Source: Psychrobacter sp. Cmf 22.2 (lineage in GTDB: Bacteria; Pseudomonadota; Gammaproteobacteria; Pseudomonadales; Moraxellaceae). From it: a DNA stretch of 64,000 nucleotides. The position numbers and the translations under genes are program-made. Location of the stretch: positions 62,001 to 126,000 of the forward strand of contig NZ_MRYA01000002.1 of the NCBI RefSeq assembly GCF_001921745.1. Direction: 5' to 3'. The notes beneath the pieces are model-generated. The model worked only from the letters and a program-made list of their open reading frames with translations. It made no database searches and was not told the origin of the DNA. Positions 8,533 to 17,576 of the stretch are shown piece by piece; positions within the stretch are counted from its first letter, which is position 1; each line of letters opens with the position of its first letter.

Positions 8533-10878
8533 ATGATACATGCTCATACCCCTATTCATAATAAGCAAAAACTCAATAATAAAACCAATAAGAATCTCAC
8601 TACTACTAGGGCATTGAAGTCAACTTTTACTGCATTGGTGGCCAGTCTGGCGCTTGCTTATAGCGCGCAAACATTTGCTCATGGTGGCAAAGTTAATATG
8701 GTTCCGATCGAGGAGGCAATGAGTACAGCGGGTGCAGACGTTGAATATGATAGTTATGCTGAGATGTATACCATTACTAAGAACTCAACCCGCGTACAAA
8801 TCAAACCCAACAGCAAGACTGCTATGGTGAATGGCCAGTCTCTAGCCATTACTAATCCGCTCATCATAAAAGATGGGCAAGCTTTAGTGCCTGATTCGTT
8901 GGCAAATGAGATTTTACAATCAGGTTTGGATCAAACCTTTAAAATAGAGCAAAGTCCGCATCCACTCAATGTGTTAAGTGCTGAGGAGATCGAGCAAACA
9001 CTGGCTATTATCAAAAAAGCCAAGCCTACCGAGACCAATCTACGGTTTTCTGATATCCGCTTAAAACAACCTGATAAAGATGCAGTATGGCGTAATGTCA
9101 CTGAAAACAAGCCTTATAAAGGTGATCGCGTGGCAACGTTTAGCATTTTGAAAGGCAATACGGTCATTGAAGGCGAGGCAAACTTAAACAAAAACGCTTT
9201 AACCAGTTGGAATGCAATAGAAAATACCTTTGGTATGGTGCTGGTGGATGATTTTTATGCCATACAAGACATCATCCAAAACAGCCCTGAATATAAAGTG
9301 GCGCTAAAAAAACATGGTATCGATGATGTGACCAAGGTTGTCGGAACGCCGCTGACAGTTGGATATTTCGGTGATCAGGACAATTTGGATCAGCAGCTGC
9401 GCGTCCTCAAAATCGTCTCTTATTTAGATGTGGGCGATGGCAACTACTGGGCGCATCCTATCGAAAACTTGGTGGCAGTGGTCGATTTGGATGAGAAAAA
9501 AATCATCAAAATAGAGGAAGGTAGTGTCATTCCAGTACCGATGACTCCGCGTCCAATCGATGGTCGTGACCAAGATATTGTCACTAGTAAGCCGTTAAAC
9601 ATCATCGAACCAGAGGGCAAAAACTATACCATCACCGGCCGAGACGTCGAATGGCACAATTGGAAGTTTCATATTGGTTTAGACAGTCGAACAGGTCTAC
9701 AGCTTAGTACGGTCACTTTTAATGATAAAGGCGTTGATCGCAAAATCATGTATCAAGGTAACTTGGGCGGTATGGTCGTGCCTTATGGCGATCCGGACAT
9801 GGGCTGGTACTTTAAGTCTTATCTCGATGCTGGTGAATACGGAATGGGAACTCTGACCTCACCGCTAGAAAAGAACGTCGATGCACCAGAAAACGCGGTA
9901 CTCCTTGACGCTGTGCTGCCAGATTATCAAGGCAATCCTTATACTATTCCTAATGCAATCGCAGTGTTTGAGCGCTATGCAGGTCCTGAATTTAAGCATC
10001 AGGAAATGGGTCAAAAAAACGTCAGTACTGAGCGCCGTGAGCTGGTCGTACGCTGGATAAGTACGATAGGTAACTATGATTATATCTTTGACTGGGTGTT
10101 TGAGCCAAATGGTACGATAGGTATCGACGCTGGAGCAACTGGTATCGAGGCTGCTAAAGGCGTACTGGCAAAAACCATGCATGATCCAACGGCCAAAGAA
10201 GACACTCGCTATGGTACGTTGATTGATCACAATATCGTCGGTCCAACGCACCAGCATATCTATAACTTCCGCTTGGATATGGATGTCGATGGCGAGACCA
10301 ATCATATTAAACGTATAGATCCCATCGTCGCTGACAATACACGTGGAGGGCCGCGTACTAGTGCGATGGAGACTCGCGAAACCACAGTGGTGACCGAGAC
10401 GGCCGCCAAAGAAAACTTTGATCCTGCTTCTGTGCGTCTAATCAGTAATGCAAGCAAAGAGAACCGTATGGGAAATCCGGTATCGTATCAGATGATTCCG
10501 TTTGCAGGCGGGACTCATCCTATCGCAAAAGGCGCCAACTTCGCTGACGATGAGTGGATATACAATCGTCTTAATTTTATGGATAAACAGATTTGGGTGA
10601 CCAACTATGATGCAGGTGAGCAATATCCAGAAGGCAAATACCCCAATCGCTCTGACAAAGATACCGGCTTGGGGGCGTTTACGAAAGACAATGAAAACAT
10701 CCACAATAAAGACTTGGTGGTATGGCTAACGACAGGCACTACTCATATTGCCCGTGCTGAAGAATGGCCTATCATGCCGACAGAATGGGTAAACGTACTA
10801 CTCAAACCGTGGAATTTCTTTGATGAAACGCCATCGCTGCATTTAAATCAAGATAAAGGTGAAAACGCGAGCAAATAA
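8533..10878 (+). CDS. tynA: Primary-amine oxidase, copper/TPQ dependent, exported
   Basis: A 781-residue copper amine oxidase that converts primary amines (tyramine, phenethylamine) to aldehydes, with H2O2 and ammonia. The start at 8533 is chosen because AAGGAAG precedes it; an ATG at 8494 lacks such a site. Residues 1-49 form a long Tat/Sec-like signal ending in TFA-HGG, so it acts in the periplasm. The cofactor precursor is Tyr515 in N514-Y-D-Y517; copper ligands are His573 and His575 (THQHI) and probably His738 (THIARAEEW). An N-terminal copper amine oxidase-type domain (residues about 50-140) matches E. coli TynA. The aldehyde dehydrogenase 79 bases downstream would oxidise the product. 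Confidence 0.9.
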   Translation: MIHAHTPIHNKQKLNNKTNKNLTTTRALKSTFTALVASLALAYSAQTFAHGGKVNMVPIEEAMSTAGADVEYDSYAEMYTITKNSTRVQIKPNSKTAMVNGQSLAITNPLIIKDGQALVPDSLANEILQSGLDQTFKIEQSPHPLNVLSAEEIEQTLAIIKKAKPTETNLRFSDIRLKQPDKDAVWRNVTENKPYKGDRVATFSILKGNTVIEGEANLNKNALTSWNAIENTFGMVLVDDFYAIQDIIQNSPEYKVALKKHGIDDVTKVVGTPLTVGYFGDQDNLDQQLRVLKIVSYLDVGDGNYWAHPIENLVAVVDLDEKKIIKIEEGSVIPVPMTPRPIDGRDQDIVTSKPLNIIEPEGKNYTITGRDVEWHNWKFHIGLDSRTGLQLSTVTFNDKGVDRKIMYQGNLGGMVVPYGDPDMGWYFKSYLDAGEYGMGTLTSPLEKNVDAPENAVLLDAVLPDYQGNPYTIPNAIAVFERYAGPEFKHQEMGQKNVSTERRELVVRWISTIGNYDYIFDWVFEPNGTIGIDAGATGIEAAKGVLAKTMHDPTAKEDTRYGTLIDHNIVGPTHQHIYNFRLDMDVDGETNHIKRIDPIVADNTRGGPRTSAMETRETTVVTETAAKENFDPASVRLISNASKENRMGNPVSYQMIPFAGGTHPIAKGANFADDEWIYNRLNFMDKQIWVTNYDAGEQYPEGKYPNRSDKDTGLGAFTKDNENIHNKDLVVWLTTGTTHIARAEEWPIMPTEWVNVLLKPWNFFDETPSLHLNQDKGENASK

Positions 10879-10884
10879 GTACCT

Positions 10885-10908
10885 AAGCAAATAAGCAAAT
10901 AAGCAAAT
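10885..10908 (+). repeat. 8-bp tandem repeat after tynA
   Basis: Three perfect AAGCAAAT units directly follow the tynA stop codon; a degenerate fourth unit (GAGCAAATAAG) is the stop region itself. It looks like replication slippage. Confidence 0.8.
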
Positions 10909-10957
10909 AATCACCTTTAGAATATTAGGCCATAACCTTAACCATAAGAGTAAAAAA

Positions 10958-12382
10958 ATGAAAGAATTTAATTTAATTATCAACGGTGAAAGTGTTGGCA
11001 CCACTGACTATTTTGACGTTGTCAATCCAGCGGACAAATCTGTCATTGCTCGCTGCCCAAAGGCCACCACTGCGCAGTTAAATGATGCGGTAGCAGCGGC
11101 CAGATCAGCGTTCCCCACTTGGTCGGCACTGACTTATGAGGAGCGCAGAGATCTTTTGATGCAGCTTGCTGATGCTATCGAAGATAACGGTGAGGAGCTG
11201 ATGACGCTACTGACCAAAGAGCAGGGTAAGCCGACAAAAGGCTTTGCAGATCTGGGTGCAGGCTTTGAGTTTGGTGGTACACTCGCTTGGATACGCGCGA
11301 CCGCTAGTATGACATTGGAGCCGCAGGTCATTCAAGATAACGACACCGCGCGTATAGAGCTGCATCGCAAGCCACTTGGGGTAGTAGGTTCGATTACGCC
11401 GTGGAACTACCCATTGCTGATAGGTATTTGGCACATTATCCCTGCACTATTGACAGGTAATACAGTTGTCATGAAGCCCTCTGAGATGACCCCATTGACC
11501 GTATTACGATTCGGCGAAATCGCTAAAGACATTTTGCCCGCTGGAGTGTTAAATATAGTGACTGGAGAAGGGGATATTGGGGCCGCGATGACGTCACATC
11601 AAGATATACAAAAAATCGTATTTACAGGCTCGACGCCCACGGGCAAAGCCATCATGAAAAGCGCAGCTGACAATCTTACCCGCTTAACACTAGAGCTTGG
11701 TGGCAACGATGCGGGCATTGTCTTAGCAGATGCTGATATCGCCGCTTGTGCGCCAAAGATATTTGCGACCTCTTTTATTAATAATGGCCAAACTTGTGCT
11801 GCCCTAAAGCGCCTTTATGTCCATGAATCTGTGCATGATGAGCTATGTGAAGCATTAACGAACATGGCTAATAGTATGAAGACGGGTAATGGTTTTGATG
11901 AAGATACTGACTTTGGACCGCTACAGAATCAAGAACAGCTCAATATCGTAAAAGCGCTTGCCAAAGACGCCAAAGAGCGTGGTGCCAACTTTTTATGCGG
12001 CGGTGACGTCACGGACGAGAGCGGCTATTTCTATCCGATCACACTCGTTAGTGACATCAATGACGGGGCAAGATTGGTCGATGAAGAACAATTTGGGCCT
12101 ATTTTACCTATCATTAAATTTAGCGATGTAGAGGAGGCAATAGATAGCGCCAATCGCTTGCAAGTTGGGCTGGGCGGATCAGTGTGGTCACAAGATATTG
12201 AAAAGGCACAGAAAATTGCTTCTCGCTTAGAGTGCGGCACAGTCTGGATCAATAACCATGCCATGATTCAGCCCGATGCACCATTTGGCGGCGTAAAAGA
12301 CTCAGGGTTTGGGGTGGAGTTTGGAGAAGCGGGTCTAAAAGAATTTACCTTTATCCAAACTGTGCAGACTTTTAAATCTTAA
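10958..12382 (+). CDS. NAD-dependent aldehyde dehydrogenase
   Basis: A 474-residue aldehyde dehydrogenase of full length. The general base is Glu246 in LELGGND, and the nucleophile is Cys280 in NNGQTCAALK. GSITPWNYPLLIG near residue 145 is the nucleotide-binding stretch, and the N of PWNY stabilises the thiohemiacetal in the family. Position right behind tynA (79 bases) suggests that it oxidises phenylacetaldehyde, 4-hydroxyphenylacetaldehyde or aminoaldehydes to the acid, comparable to FeaB. Precise substrate is an inference. A hairpin terminator follows. Confidence 0.88.
   Translation: MKEFNLIINGESVGTTDYFDVVNPADKSVIARCPKATTAQLNDAVAAARSAFPTWSALTYEERRDLLMQLADAIEDNGEELMTLLTKEQGKPTKGFADLGAGFEFGGTLAWIRATASMTLEPQVIQDNDTARIELHRKPLGVVGSITPWNYPLLIGIWHIIPALLTGNTVVMKPSEMTPLTVLRFGEIAKDILPAGVLNIVTGEGDIGAAMTSHQDIQKIVFTGSTPTGKAIMKSAADNLTRLTLELGGNDAGIVLADADIAACAPKIFATSFINNGQTCAALKRLYVHESVHDELCEALTNMANSMKTGNGFDEDTDFGPLQNQEQLNIVKALAKDAKERGANFLCGGDVTDESGYFYPITLVSDINDGARLVDEEQFGPILPIIKFSDVEEAIDSANRLQVGLGGSVWSQDIEKAQKIASRLECGTVWINNHAMIQPDAPFGGVKDSGFGVEFGEAGLKEFTFIQTVQTFKS
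11207..11434. other. Interior of the aldehyde dehydrogenase gene; antisense reading frame not a gene
   Basis: An antisense open frame here has no ribosome site and lies wholly inside the conserved aldehyde dehydrogenase coding sequence. Listed once as an example of the many such shadows; no independent product is supported. Confidence 0.3.
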
Positions 12383-12410
12383 ATCCGCTTTACTAACACC
12401 AAAGTTTATT

Positions 12411-12456
12411 AAAGATTCTATGATGCAAAGATGACGGCAGCATAGAATCTTTATTT
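12411..12456 (+). terminator. Hairpin terminator after the aldehyde dehydrogenase
   Basis: A 12-bp perfect inverted repeat, AAAGATTCTATG / CATAGAATCTTT, followed by the modest T-rich tract ATTTAT. Confidence 0.65.
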
Positions 12457-12532
12457 ATATCTGACAGTTTATTTATATTTAATCACTGTTCACATCTGAT
12501 AACTGTTCATATCATTTGACTCACACCACTTC

Positions 12533-12561
12533 TTGGCATATATTCAATGGTTGCTGATAAT
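12533..12561 (+). promoter_or_regulatory. Predicted sigma-70 promoter for the deacetylase gene
   Basis: TTGGCA and GATAAT are separated by 17 bases, about 85 bases before the GTG start at 12646. Confidence 0.45.
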
Positions 12562-12645
12562 AATATGATGACTTTTGGTCGCACATAAAAGGCCCTGATG
12601 GCATCATAAAAAATGGACTGCGTCATAAACAATGGAGTGTACAGA

Positions 12646-13692
12646 GTGAAAATATACAGTCATGAAAACCTAAGCCTGCATAGACCACTGCCTTATTTTT
12701 CTTATGGAAAAATGCATGAGCCGCTAGAAATACCGGAGCGTATGGTCGAGATGTTAAAAGCACCAGCGGCATTGGGGCTGGAGGTTACAAATGCTAAAGA
12801 GATCGGGATGGGACCAATCTTAGCGGTGCATGACTTTGGTTATGTTGAGTTTTTAAAACACGGCTTTGATGAATGGATGGCCGTAGAAGAGGACTTAGGC
12901 GCCCAAGTACAGACAGGGATTTTTGTGCCGTATGACAATCCTGGACTGGGTATCATGGCAAAAGCGGCCAAATATCAGGCCGATGATAGCGCGCCAATCA
13001 GTGAGCATTCGTGGATATCTATCTATTGGTCAGCGCAGACGGCGCTTAATGCGGCCGAAGCCCTGCTCAATGATGACAGCGACTCAAGCAATGAAACCGA
13101 TATACAACTTTGCTTTTCACGGCCGCCCGGTCACCATGCACGTAGAAGCGCTGCAGGTGGATTTTGTTACCTAAACAACGCTGCCATCATCGCAGAACAT
13201 TTACGGCAAAAATATGCCAAAATAGCCATTATCGATACGGATATGCATCACGGTCAGGGTATTCAAGAGATATTCTACGAGCGTAAAGATGTCCTATATA
13301 CCTCGGTACACGGTGATACTGTCAATTTTTATCCGGGCGTCACCGGTCATGAATTTGAGAGAGGGACGGGTGAGGGAGAGGGTTATAACGTTAACTTTCC
13401 GATGCCACATGGGACTGATGAGGAAGGCTTTTTTGAGTATGTCGATAAATCCATCGATACCATGAAGACCTTTGATCCTGATGTCATCGTCCACGTCTTA
13501 GGGTTTGATGTCTACAAAGATGATCCAGAAGCGAGATGTAAAGTCAGTACAGAAGGCTTTAAGATATTGGCGCAAAAAATGAGAGCGTTAAACAAACCTT
13601 TGATTGTGCTGGTAGAGGGTGGCTATTATATCCAAAAGCTCAATGAGAATTTGCAGGCGTTTTTATCAGGGCTAGTAGGAGAAGATAGCTAA
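12646..13692 (+). CDS. Class II histone deacetylase-like acetylpolyamine amidohydrolase
   Basis: A 348-residue zinc amidohydrolase of the histone deacetylase superfamily. A GTG start at 12646 is preferred: GGAG lies 9 bases upstream and the protein then begins MKIYSHENLSLHRP, as usual for the family; an in-frame ATG at 12613 has no such site. The catalytic His pair is His163-His164 (PPGHHA), zinc ligands are Asp199 and His201 (DTDMHHG) and Asp288 (GFD). Bacterial members of this length deacetylate acetylpolyamines or related amides. The amine oxidase and aldehyde dehydrogenase just upstream support a role in amine or polyamine catabolism, but the substrate is inferred. Confidence 0.85.
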   Translation: MKIYSHENLSLHRPLPYFSYGKMHEPLEIPERMVEMLKAPAALGLEVTNAKEIGMGPILAVHDFGYVEFLKHGFDEWMAVEEDLGAQVQTGIFVPYDNPGLGIMAKAAKYQADDSAPISEHSWISIYWSAQTALNAAEALLNDDSDSSNETDIQLCFSRPPGHHARRSAAGGFCYLNNAAIIAEHLRQKYAKIAIIDTDMHHGQGIQEIFYERKDVLYTSVHGDTVNFYPGVTGHEFERGTGEGEGYNVNFPMPHGTDEEGFFEYVDKSIDTMKTFDPDVIVHVLGFDVYKDDPEARCKVSTEGFKILAQKMRALNKPLIVLVEGGYYIQKLNENLQAFLSGLVGEDS

Positions 13693-13751
13693 TCATTTGT
13701 CCGATTATTCGATAAATATGGCTCCAATAAAAGCTGACTTAACATGCAAAG

Positions 13752-13774
13752 GACACGGTATCGATTATCGTGTC
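13752..13774 (+). terminator. Hairpin after the deacetylase gene
   Basis: GACACG / CGTGTC with an AT-rich loop that can pair further (ATCGAT core), followed by TTACTTTG. A weak intrinsic terminator at best. Confidence 0.4.
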
Positions 13775-13830
13775 TTACTTTGTATTGTCTTATATTTATC
13801 CATTGGTAGCCTAAGTTTTGATAGATCTTT

Positions 13831-13846
13831 TGGCATATAAATGCCA
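13831..13846. promoter_or_regulatory. Perfect inverted repeat upstream of the TPR-like gene promoter
   Basis: TGGCAT-ATAA-ATGCCA lies 17 bases upstream of the predicted -35 box. It could be an operator; nothing identifies the protein. Confidence 0.4.
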
Positions 13847-13863
13847 AGTAAGCTTTATAACGC

Positions 13864-13892
13864 TTATCCAACCTGTCAATTTACGCTATAAT
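13864..13892 (+). promoter_or_regulatory. Promoter of the TPR-like gene, homologous to the hsdM promoter
   Basis: TTATCC and TATAAT are separated by 17 bases. The surrounding 51 bases match the region before hsdM (17480-17530) at about 38 of 51 positions, including both boxes and their spacing. Confidence 0.6.
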
Positions 13893-13937
13893 CATCAGCA
13901 ATTTATCCAATCTAGTCGCATAAAGGGGCTGTAAGTC

Positions 13938-14360
13938 ATGATTAATACCAAAATATATAAGTCCATTTATGTGCTAGCTGAAAAGCTACTAGAAGCCGAT
14001 AGCAAAAATGATCAAGAGAGTTTTGACGCACTGTATGGACAGCTAAAAAATCTTTGCATTGAAAATGAGAAGAGTGATAAAGATCACCCAGAGCAATGGG
14101 AGACGCTCGCTGACTTCACCGAAGACTTAGAGGCTGCGCTCATTATTTATGAAAAAGCACTCAAAAAAGCCATCGCCATTAATTCAAAAGATCATATGGC
14201 ATCGATTGCGTTTTCTATGGCGGAGTTACAGATTGAGTTGGGTCAAACAGACGCGGCTCTCACCAGTCTAAAAAACGCCAAAACCAGTGCCAACAAGATA
14301 GAAGACAAAGAATTTAAAGCTGAGATAAACAAGCTGCTCGCCACGCTATCGGCGAAGTAA
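13938..14360 (+). CDS. Small TPR-like helical protein
   Basis: A 140-residue acidic, soluble protein with no signal peptide. Residues about 55-135 contain two or three helix pairs with tetratricopeptide spacing (ALIIYEKALKKAIAINS, MASIAFSMAELQIELGQ, DAALTSLKNAK). TPR proteins mediate protein-protein contacts; no partner is evident. GGGGCTGTAAGTC precedes the ATG, with AAGGGG about 11 bases upstream. It is monocistronic, with its own promoter and a hairpin behind it. No named family was recognised. Confidence 0.7.
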   Translation: MINTKIYKSIYVLAEKLLEADSKNDQESFDALYGQLKNLCIENEKSDKDHPEQWETLADFTEDLEAALIIYEKALKKAIAINSKDHMASIAFSMAELQIELGQTDAALTSLKNAKTSANKIEDKEFKAEINKLLATLSAK

Positions 14361-14373
14361 AGTCATACAGATT

Positions 14374-14408
14374 GGCGTTTGAGCAGCTTTGGCTCAAAGT
14401 CAAACGCC
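14374..14408 (+). terminator. Hairpin after the TPR-like gene
   Basis: GGCGTTTGA / TCAAACGCC, a 9-bp perfect stem with further pairing inside (AGC/GCT), 14 bases past the stop. There is no T-run. Confidence 0.45.
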
Positions 14409-14571
14409 TATACTTAAGCGCGTCTGCTTGCCTTTTGTAGAAAAATTGTCCAAAATGCTGCAACGAAATCGTATTAGCGGGTTCGTTGCAAATTTACCTC
14501 ATTGTCATGTTTGTTTTAGTATTCATTGTATTGAGGTTTTTTTTAATAAGGAAGTTAATAGGAATATTGCT

Positions 14572-16116
14572 ATGGGTTCAATCAACCACGAAGAACGCGT
14601 CCGTCATGAAGGTTTGCGTGAAAAAATCATGTCTGCTGAACAGGCAGCTTCATTTGTACAAAATGGCATGACGCTTGGTGTCGCAGGATTTACAGGTGCA
14701 GGCTACCCAAAATTTGTCCCAACTGCTATCGCTAATCGTGCCAAAGACGCTCATGCTCGTGGCGAAGCGTTTGGCATTGGCATGCTAACGGGTGCGTCCA
14801 CCGCTCATGACTGTGACGGTGTATTGGCAGAAGCCAACTGTATTAATTTTCGTGCGCCATTCCAATCTGATCCTGCCATGCGTAACCACATCAACGCTGG
14901 TAACACTCACTACGTTGATATGCACTTATCACACTTTGAGCAGCAGGTTCGTTTTGGCTTCTATGGCGATATGGACATTGCCTTGATTGAAGCGACAGGT
15001 ATCACGCCCGAAGGAAAAATCATTCCTTCAATGGGCATTGGTACCAACAACCAGTGGCTCAAAACTGCCAAAAAAGTCATCATCGAAGTCAACTCGCGTC
15101 AAAGCATGATGTTAGATGGTATGCATGATATCCCAGCAGACCTTGATGAGCCGCCGTTCCGTCAGCCAATTCCTATTGTCAAGCCAGATGATCGCATCGG
15201 TACGCCGTACCTAGAGTGTGATCTCGATAAGATCATCGGTATCGTCATGACCGATGCGCCAGATCGTAATAGCAAGTTTGCAGATCCAGATGAAAACTCT
15301 AAAACGATTGCGTCACAAATCATCGAATTCTTAGATCATGAAGTCAAAAAAGGCCGCTTGCCAAAAAACCTATTGCCGCTACAGTCTGGTGTGGGTAATG
15401 TGGCAAACGCTGTATTGATGGGTCTACAAGACAGCCCGTTTGATGATTTGATGGGGTATACCGAAGTACTGCAAGACGGTATGCTTGATCTGGTACTTAG
15501 TGGCAAAATGAAGTCAGCGTCGGCCACGGCATTGTCGTTTAGCCCAGATGCTTTGCAGCGCTTCAATGACAATATCGAGTTTTTGAGTGACAAGCTCGTA
15601 CTGCGCCCGCAAGAATTCACCAACCATCCAGAGGTTATCCGTCGTCTTGGTATTATCGCTATGAATGCGATGATCGAAGCGGATATTTATGGTAACGTCA
15701 ACTCAACCCATATCATGGGTACCAAGATGATGAATGGTATCGGTGGTTCGGGTGACTTTACTCGTAACTCGCATTTCTCGTTCTTTGTGAGTCCATCTAC
15801 GGCTAAAGGCGGCGCTATCTCTACTATCGTGCCGATGGTATCGCATCATGATCACTCTGAGCACGATGTGATGTTTTTGGTGACGGAGCAAGGGTTTGCT
15901 GATTTGCGTGGTAAATCACCGCGTCAACGGGCGCAGGCGATCATCGATAACTGTGCGCACCCAGACTATCGCCCAATGCTGCAAGACTACTATGACCGTG
16001 CCGCCAAGGCCAGTGGGCTACAGACGCCGCATCTTCTAAATGAAGCATTGTCATGGCATCAGCGTTTTGTTGAGACGGGCGATATGCGTCTTAATAAAAT
16101 GCGCATCGCTGTATAA
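14572..16116 (+). CDS. Succinyl-CoA:acetate CoA-transferase / acetyl-CoA hydrolase family
   Basis: A 514-residue CoA-transferase. The start at 14572 is chosen because AGGA sits 8 bases before it and the protein then begins MGSINHEERVRHEGLR; the frame is open 183 bases further upstream without a good site. The likely catalytic Glu298 lies in YTEVLQDG, after the SGVGNVANAVL oxyanion loop, and the family hallmark TEQGFADLRG follows at about residue 438. Enzymes of this type (AarC, Cat1-like) move CoA between succinate and acetate and can close a variant TCA cycle or remove acetate. It is monocistronic with a clear terminator. Confidence 0.9.
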   Translation: MGSINHEERVRHEGLREKIMSAEQAASFVQNGMTLGVAGFTGAGYPKFVPTAIANRAKDAHARGEAFGIGMLTGASTAHDCDGVLAEANCINFRAPFQSDPAMRNHINAGNTHYVDMHLSHFEQQVRFGFYGDMDIALIEATGITPEGKIIPSMGIGTNNQWLKTAKKVIIEVNSRQSMMLDGMHDIPADLDEPPFRQPIPIVKPDDRIGTPYLECDLDKIIGIVMTDAPDRNSKFADPDENSKTIASQIIEFLDHEVKKGRLPKNLLPLQSGVGNVANAVLMGLQDSPFDDLMGYTEVLQDGMLDLVLSGKMKSASATALSFSPDALQRFNDNIEFLSDKLVLRPQEFTNHPEVIRRLGIIAMNAMIEADIYGNVNSTHIMGTKMMNGIGGSGDFTRNSHFSFFVSPSTAKGGAISTIVPMVSHHDHSEHDVMFLVTEQGFADLRGKSPRQRAQAIIDNCAHPDYRPMLQDYYDRAAKASGLQTPHLLNEALSWHQRFVETGDMRLNKMRIAV

Positions 16117-16156
16117 GTGATTTATCGTTCTAAATTTGTAGCAGTAAAATAGTATT

Positions 16157-16195
16157 AACGTCTCTTATCTATCATTAGGTAAGAGGCGTTTTTTT
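16157..16195 (+). terminator. Rho-independent terminator after the CoA-transferase
   Basis: AACGTCTCTTA / TAAGAGGCGTT pair over 11 positions (one G-U), followed by TTTTTT. Confidence 0.88.
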
Positions 16196-16261
16196 ATATC
16201 TAAAAATAGCTTCTAAATCGCTGTAGTCAGTTCACAATAAAAGAGATACGCTTAAAATAGC

Positions 16262-16339
16262 GTTCTGCTGGTATAAATTTTCCTCGCTTGCTGTGCGCTT
16301 TGCACTCCAGAGGCTTCAAAAAATTTATCCCAGCAGCAC
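16262..16339 (+). repeat. Covarying palindromic repeat, copy B
   Basis: CTGCTGG (16265-16271) pairs with CCAGCAG (16330-16336); ATAAATTTT / AAAATTTAT form an inner stem. The core reads CCTCGCTTGCTGTGCG. It lies between convergent genes. Confidence 0.85.
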
Positions 16340-16391
16340 TATGCTGTTTTTGAGAGGCGTTTTTTATTTATCAAAAATAGCTTTCAGGCTC

Positions 16392-17333
16392 CTATGTTTC
16401 AAAATCAGCCAGCATCTTGGTGATGCGCTCATCTTTTTGGCGCCATATATGCTCAACCCATTCAAACATTCTGGCTTTGACGGCATCATCATTTTGATAA
16501 CCACCATTTTGAACAGCCACGGACAAACCATCCGGTATGTCGATATAGCGGACATCGACGCCCAAGCGCTTGATATTACCTTTCCACAAGTCACTATAAG
16601 TCGGTACGCCATCAGGATAGACAATCGTCATATCCAATATACCGTCTACCTCTGCACCCAAGGCATTGATAGCTAGCGCCAAACCGCCTGCTCGTGGCTT
16701 GAGCAGATGCGTGTAGGGCGACTGCTGCTTTTCATGCTTAACAGGCGTAAAGCGCGTTCCTTCTAGATAATTGAGTAAAGTGAAAGGCTTGTCTTTAAGC
16801 AGCGCGCAGGCACGTTGTGCTTCTTTGAGATCTTGACCTTTTAAGGCGGGGTTCTTGGCGATATCCGCTCTAGAATGCCGACGCATCATAGGGAAGTCTA
16901 AAAAGTAAAAGGTTTGACCGACGATAGGAATGTATATCAATTCAAACTTGGTAAAAAACCGCGTCAAAGGCAGGCGATCTTGGCTAATATACTGGACAAT
17001 ACTGGTATCAACCCATGATTGATGATTGCTAATGAGTAGGTATTTGCCGTCTGTATATACGTCATCAGGTAGGCTGATGCGCCAGTCTTTTTGTGGTAAC
17101 ACCATGTCGATCACAGCGTTATTACTATTAATCCAATGATTGGCGATTTTGATCACCGCCTTGTCCGCGATAGCTGCGCCAGTAATCATTTTGGTCGCAC
17201 CCATAAGCCACACAGGAATACTGCCAGCGAAGCTATTTCCTACAATGACGCCCGTCGCCGTTGCCAGCGATACTGCTTTGGCAAGTTTGGGCGTACGGTC
17301 GTGCATTTTTTGAAAAACGGATGCCAAGCGCAT
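16392..17333 (-). CDS. YihG-like 1-acylglycerol-3-phosphate acyltransferase family protein
   Basis: A 313-residue PlsC-superfamily acyltransferase. The catalytic NHQSWVDT motif (NHX4D) is near residue 110, FFTKFELIYIPIVG and LEGTRFT correspond to acceptor-binding blocks, and DMTIVYPDG to the last block. Overall layout and the long C-terminal region resemble E. coli YihG, which contributes to phospholipid acyl composition at the inner membrane. One hydrophobic segment near residues 30-50 would anchor it. It is convergent with the CoA-transferase and divergent from the hsd operon. A lysophosphatidic acid acyltransferase role is inferred. Confidence 0.82.
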   Translation of the reverse strand: MRLASVFQKMHDRTPKLAKAVSLATATGVIVGNSFAGSIPVWLMGATKMITGAAIADKAVIKIANHWINSNNAVIDMVLPQKDWRISLPDDVYTDGKYLLISNHQSWVDTSIVQYISQDRLPLTRFFTKFELIYIPIVGQTFYFLDFPMMRRHSRADIAKNPALKGQDLKEAQRACALLKDKPFTLLNYLEGTRFTPVKHEKQQSPYTHLLKPRAGGLALAINALGAEVDGILDMTIVYPDGVPTYSDLWKGNIKRLGVDVRYIDIPDGLSVAVQNGGYQNDDAVKARMFEWVEHIWRQKDERITKMLADFET

Positions 17334-17489
17334 ATCAAATCCTTTCTATTTGTCTGTTATTAGTTGTTATCAGTGTAATGGCATAATTTTAGCAGATATT
17401 CATATTCGTGCATCAATAGTGGTGTGACTGGTCATTACATATAACGGGTAATAATAAAAAACCAAAACCGCCAGCAGGCTTTATAGCGC

Positions 17490-17518
17490 TTATCCAATCG
17501 TCCAATGTGCGTTATACT
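17490..17518 (+). promoter_or_regulatory. Promoter of the hsd operon
   Basis: TTATCC and TATACT separated by 17 bases, 59 bases before the hsdM start. It is homologous to the promoter at 13864. Its -10 box lies within an upstream extension of the hsdM reading frame, which supports the start at 17577. Confidence 0.6.
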
Positions 17519-17576
17519 TGCCGGCAATGAAATTATCAGTCAATACCATTTAGTTAAAACAAGAGAATCAAGAAAC

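Noticed and set aside
9865..10305. Long antisense open frame inside the amine oxidase gene
   Set aside because: It covers conserved coding sequence of tynA, has no ribosome site, and its composition is that of a complementary-strand shadow.
14389..14571. Upstream extension of the CoA-transferase frame
   Set aside because: It overlaps the hairpin behind the TPR-like gene and lacks a ribosome site; the ATG at 14572 has AGGA at good spacing.
17505..17576. Longer N terminus for HsdM
   Set aside because: The 24 extra codons include the predicted -10 box and do not look like the HsdM N terminus.
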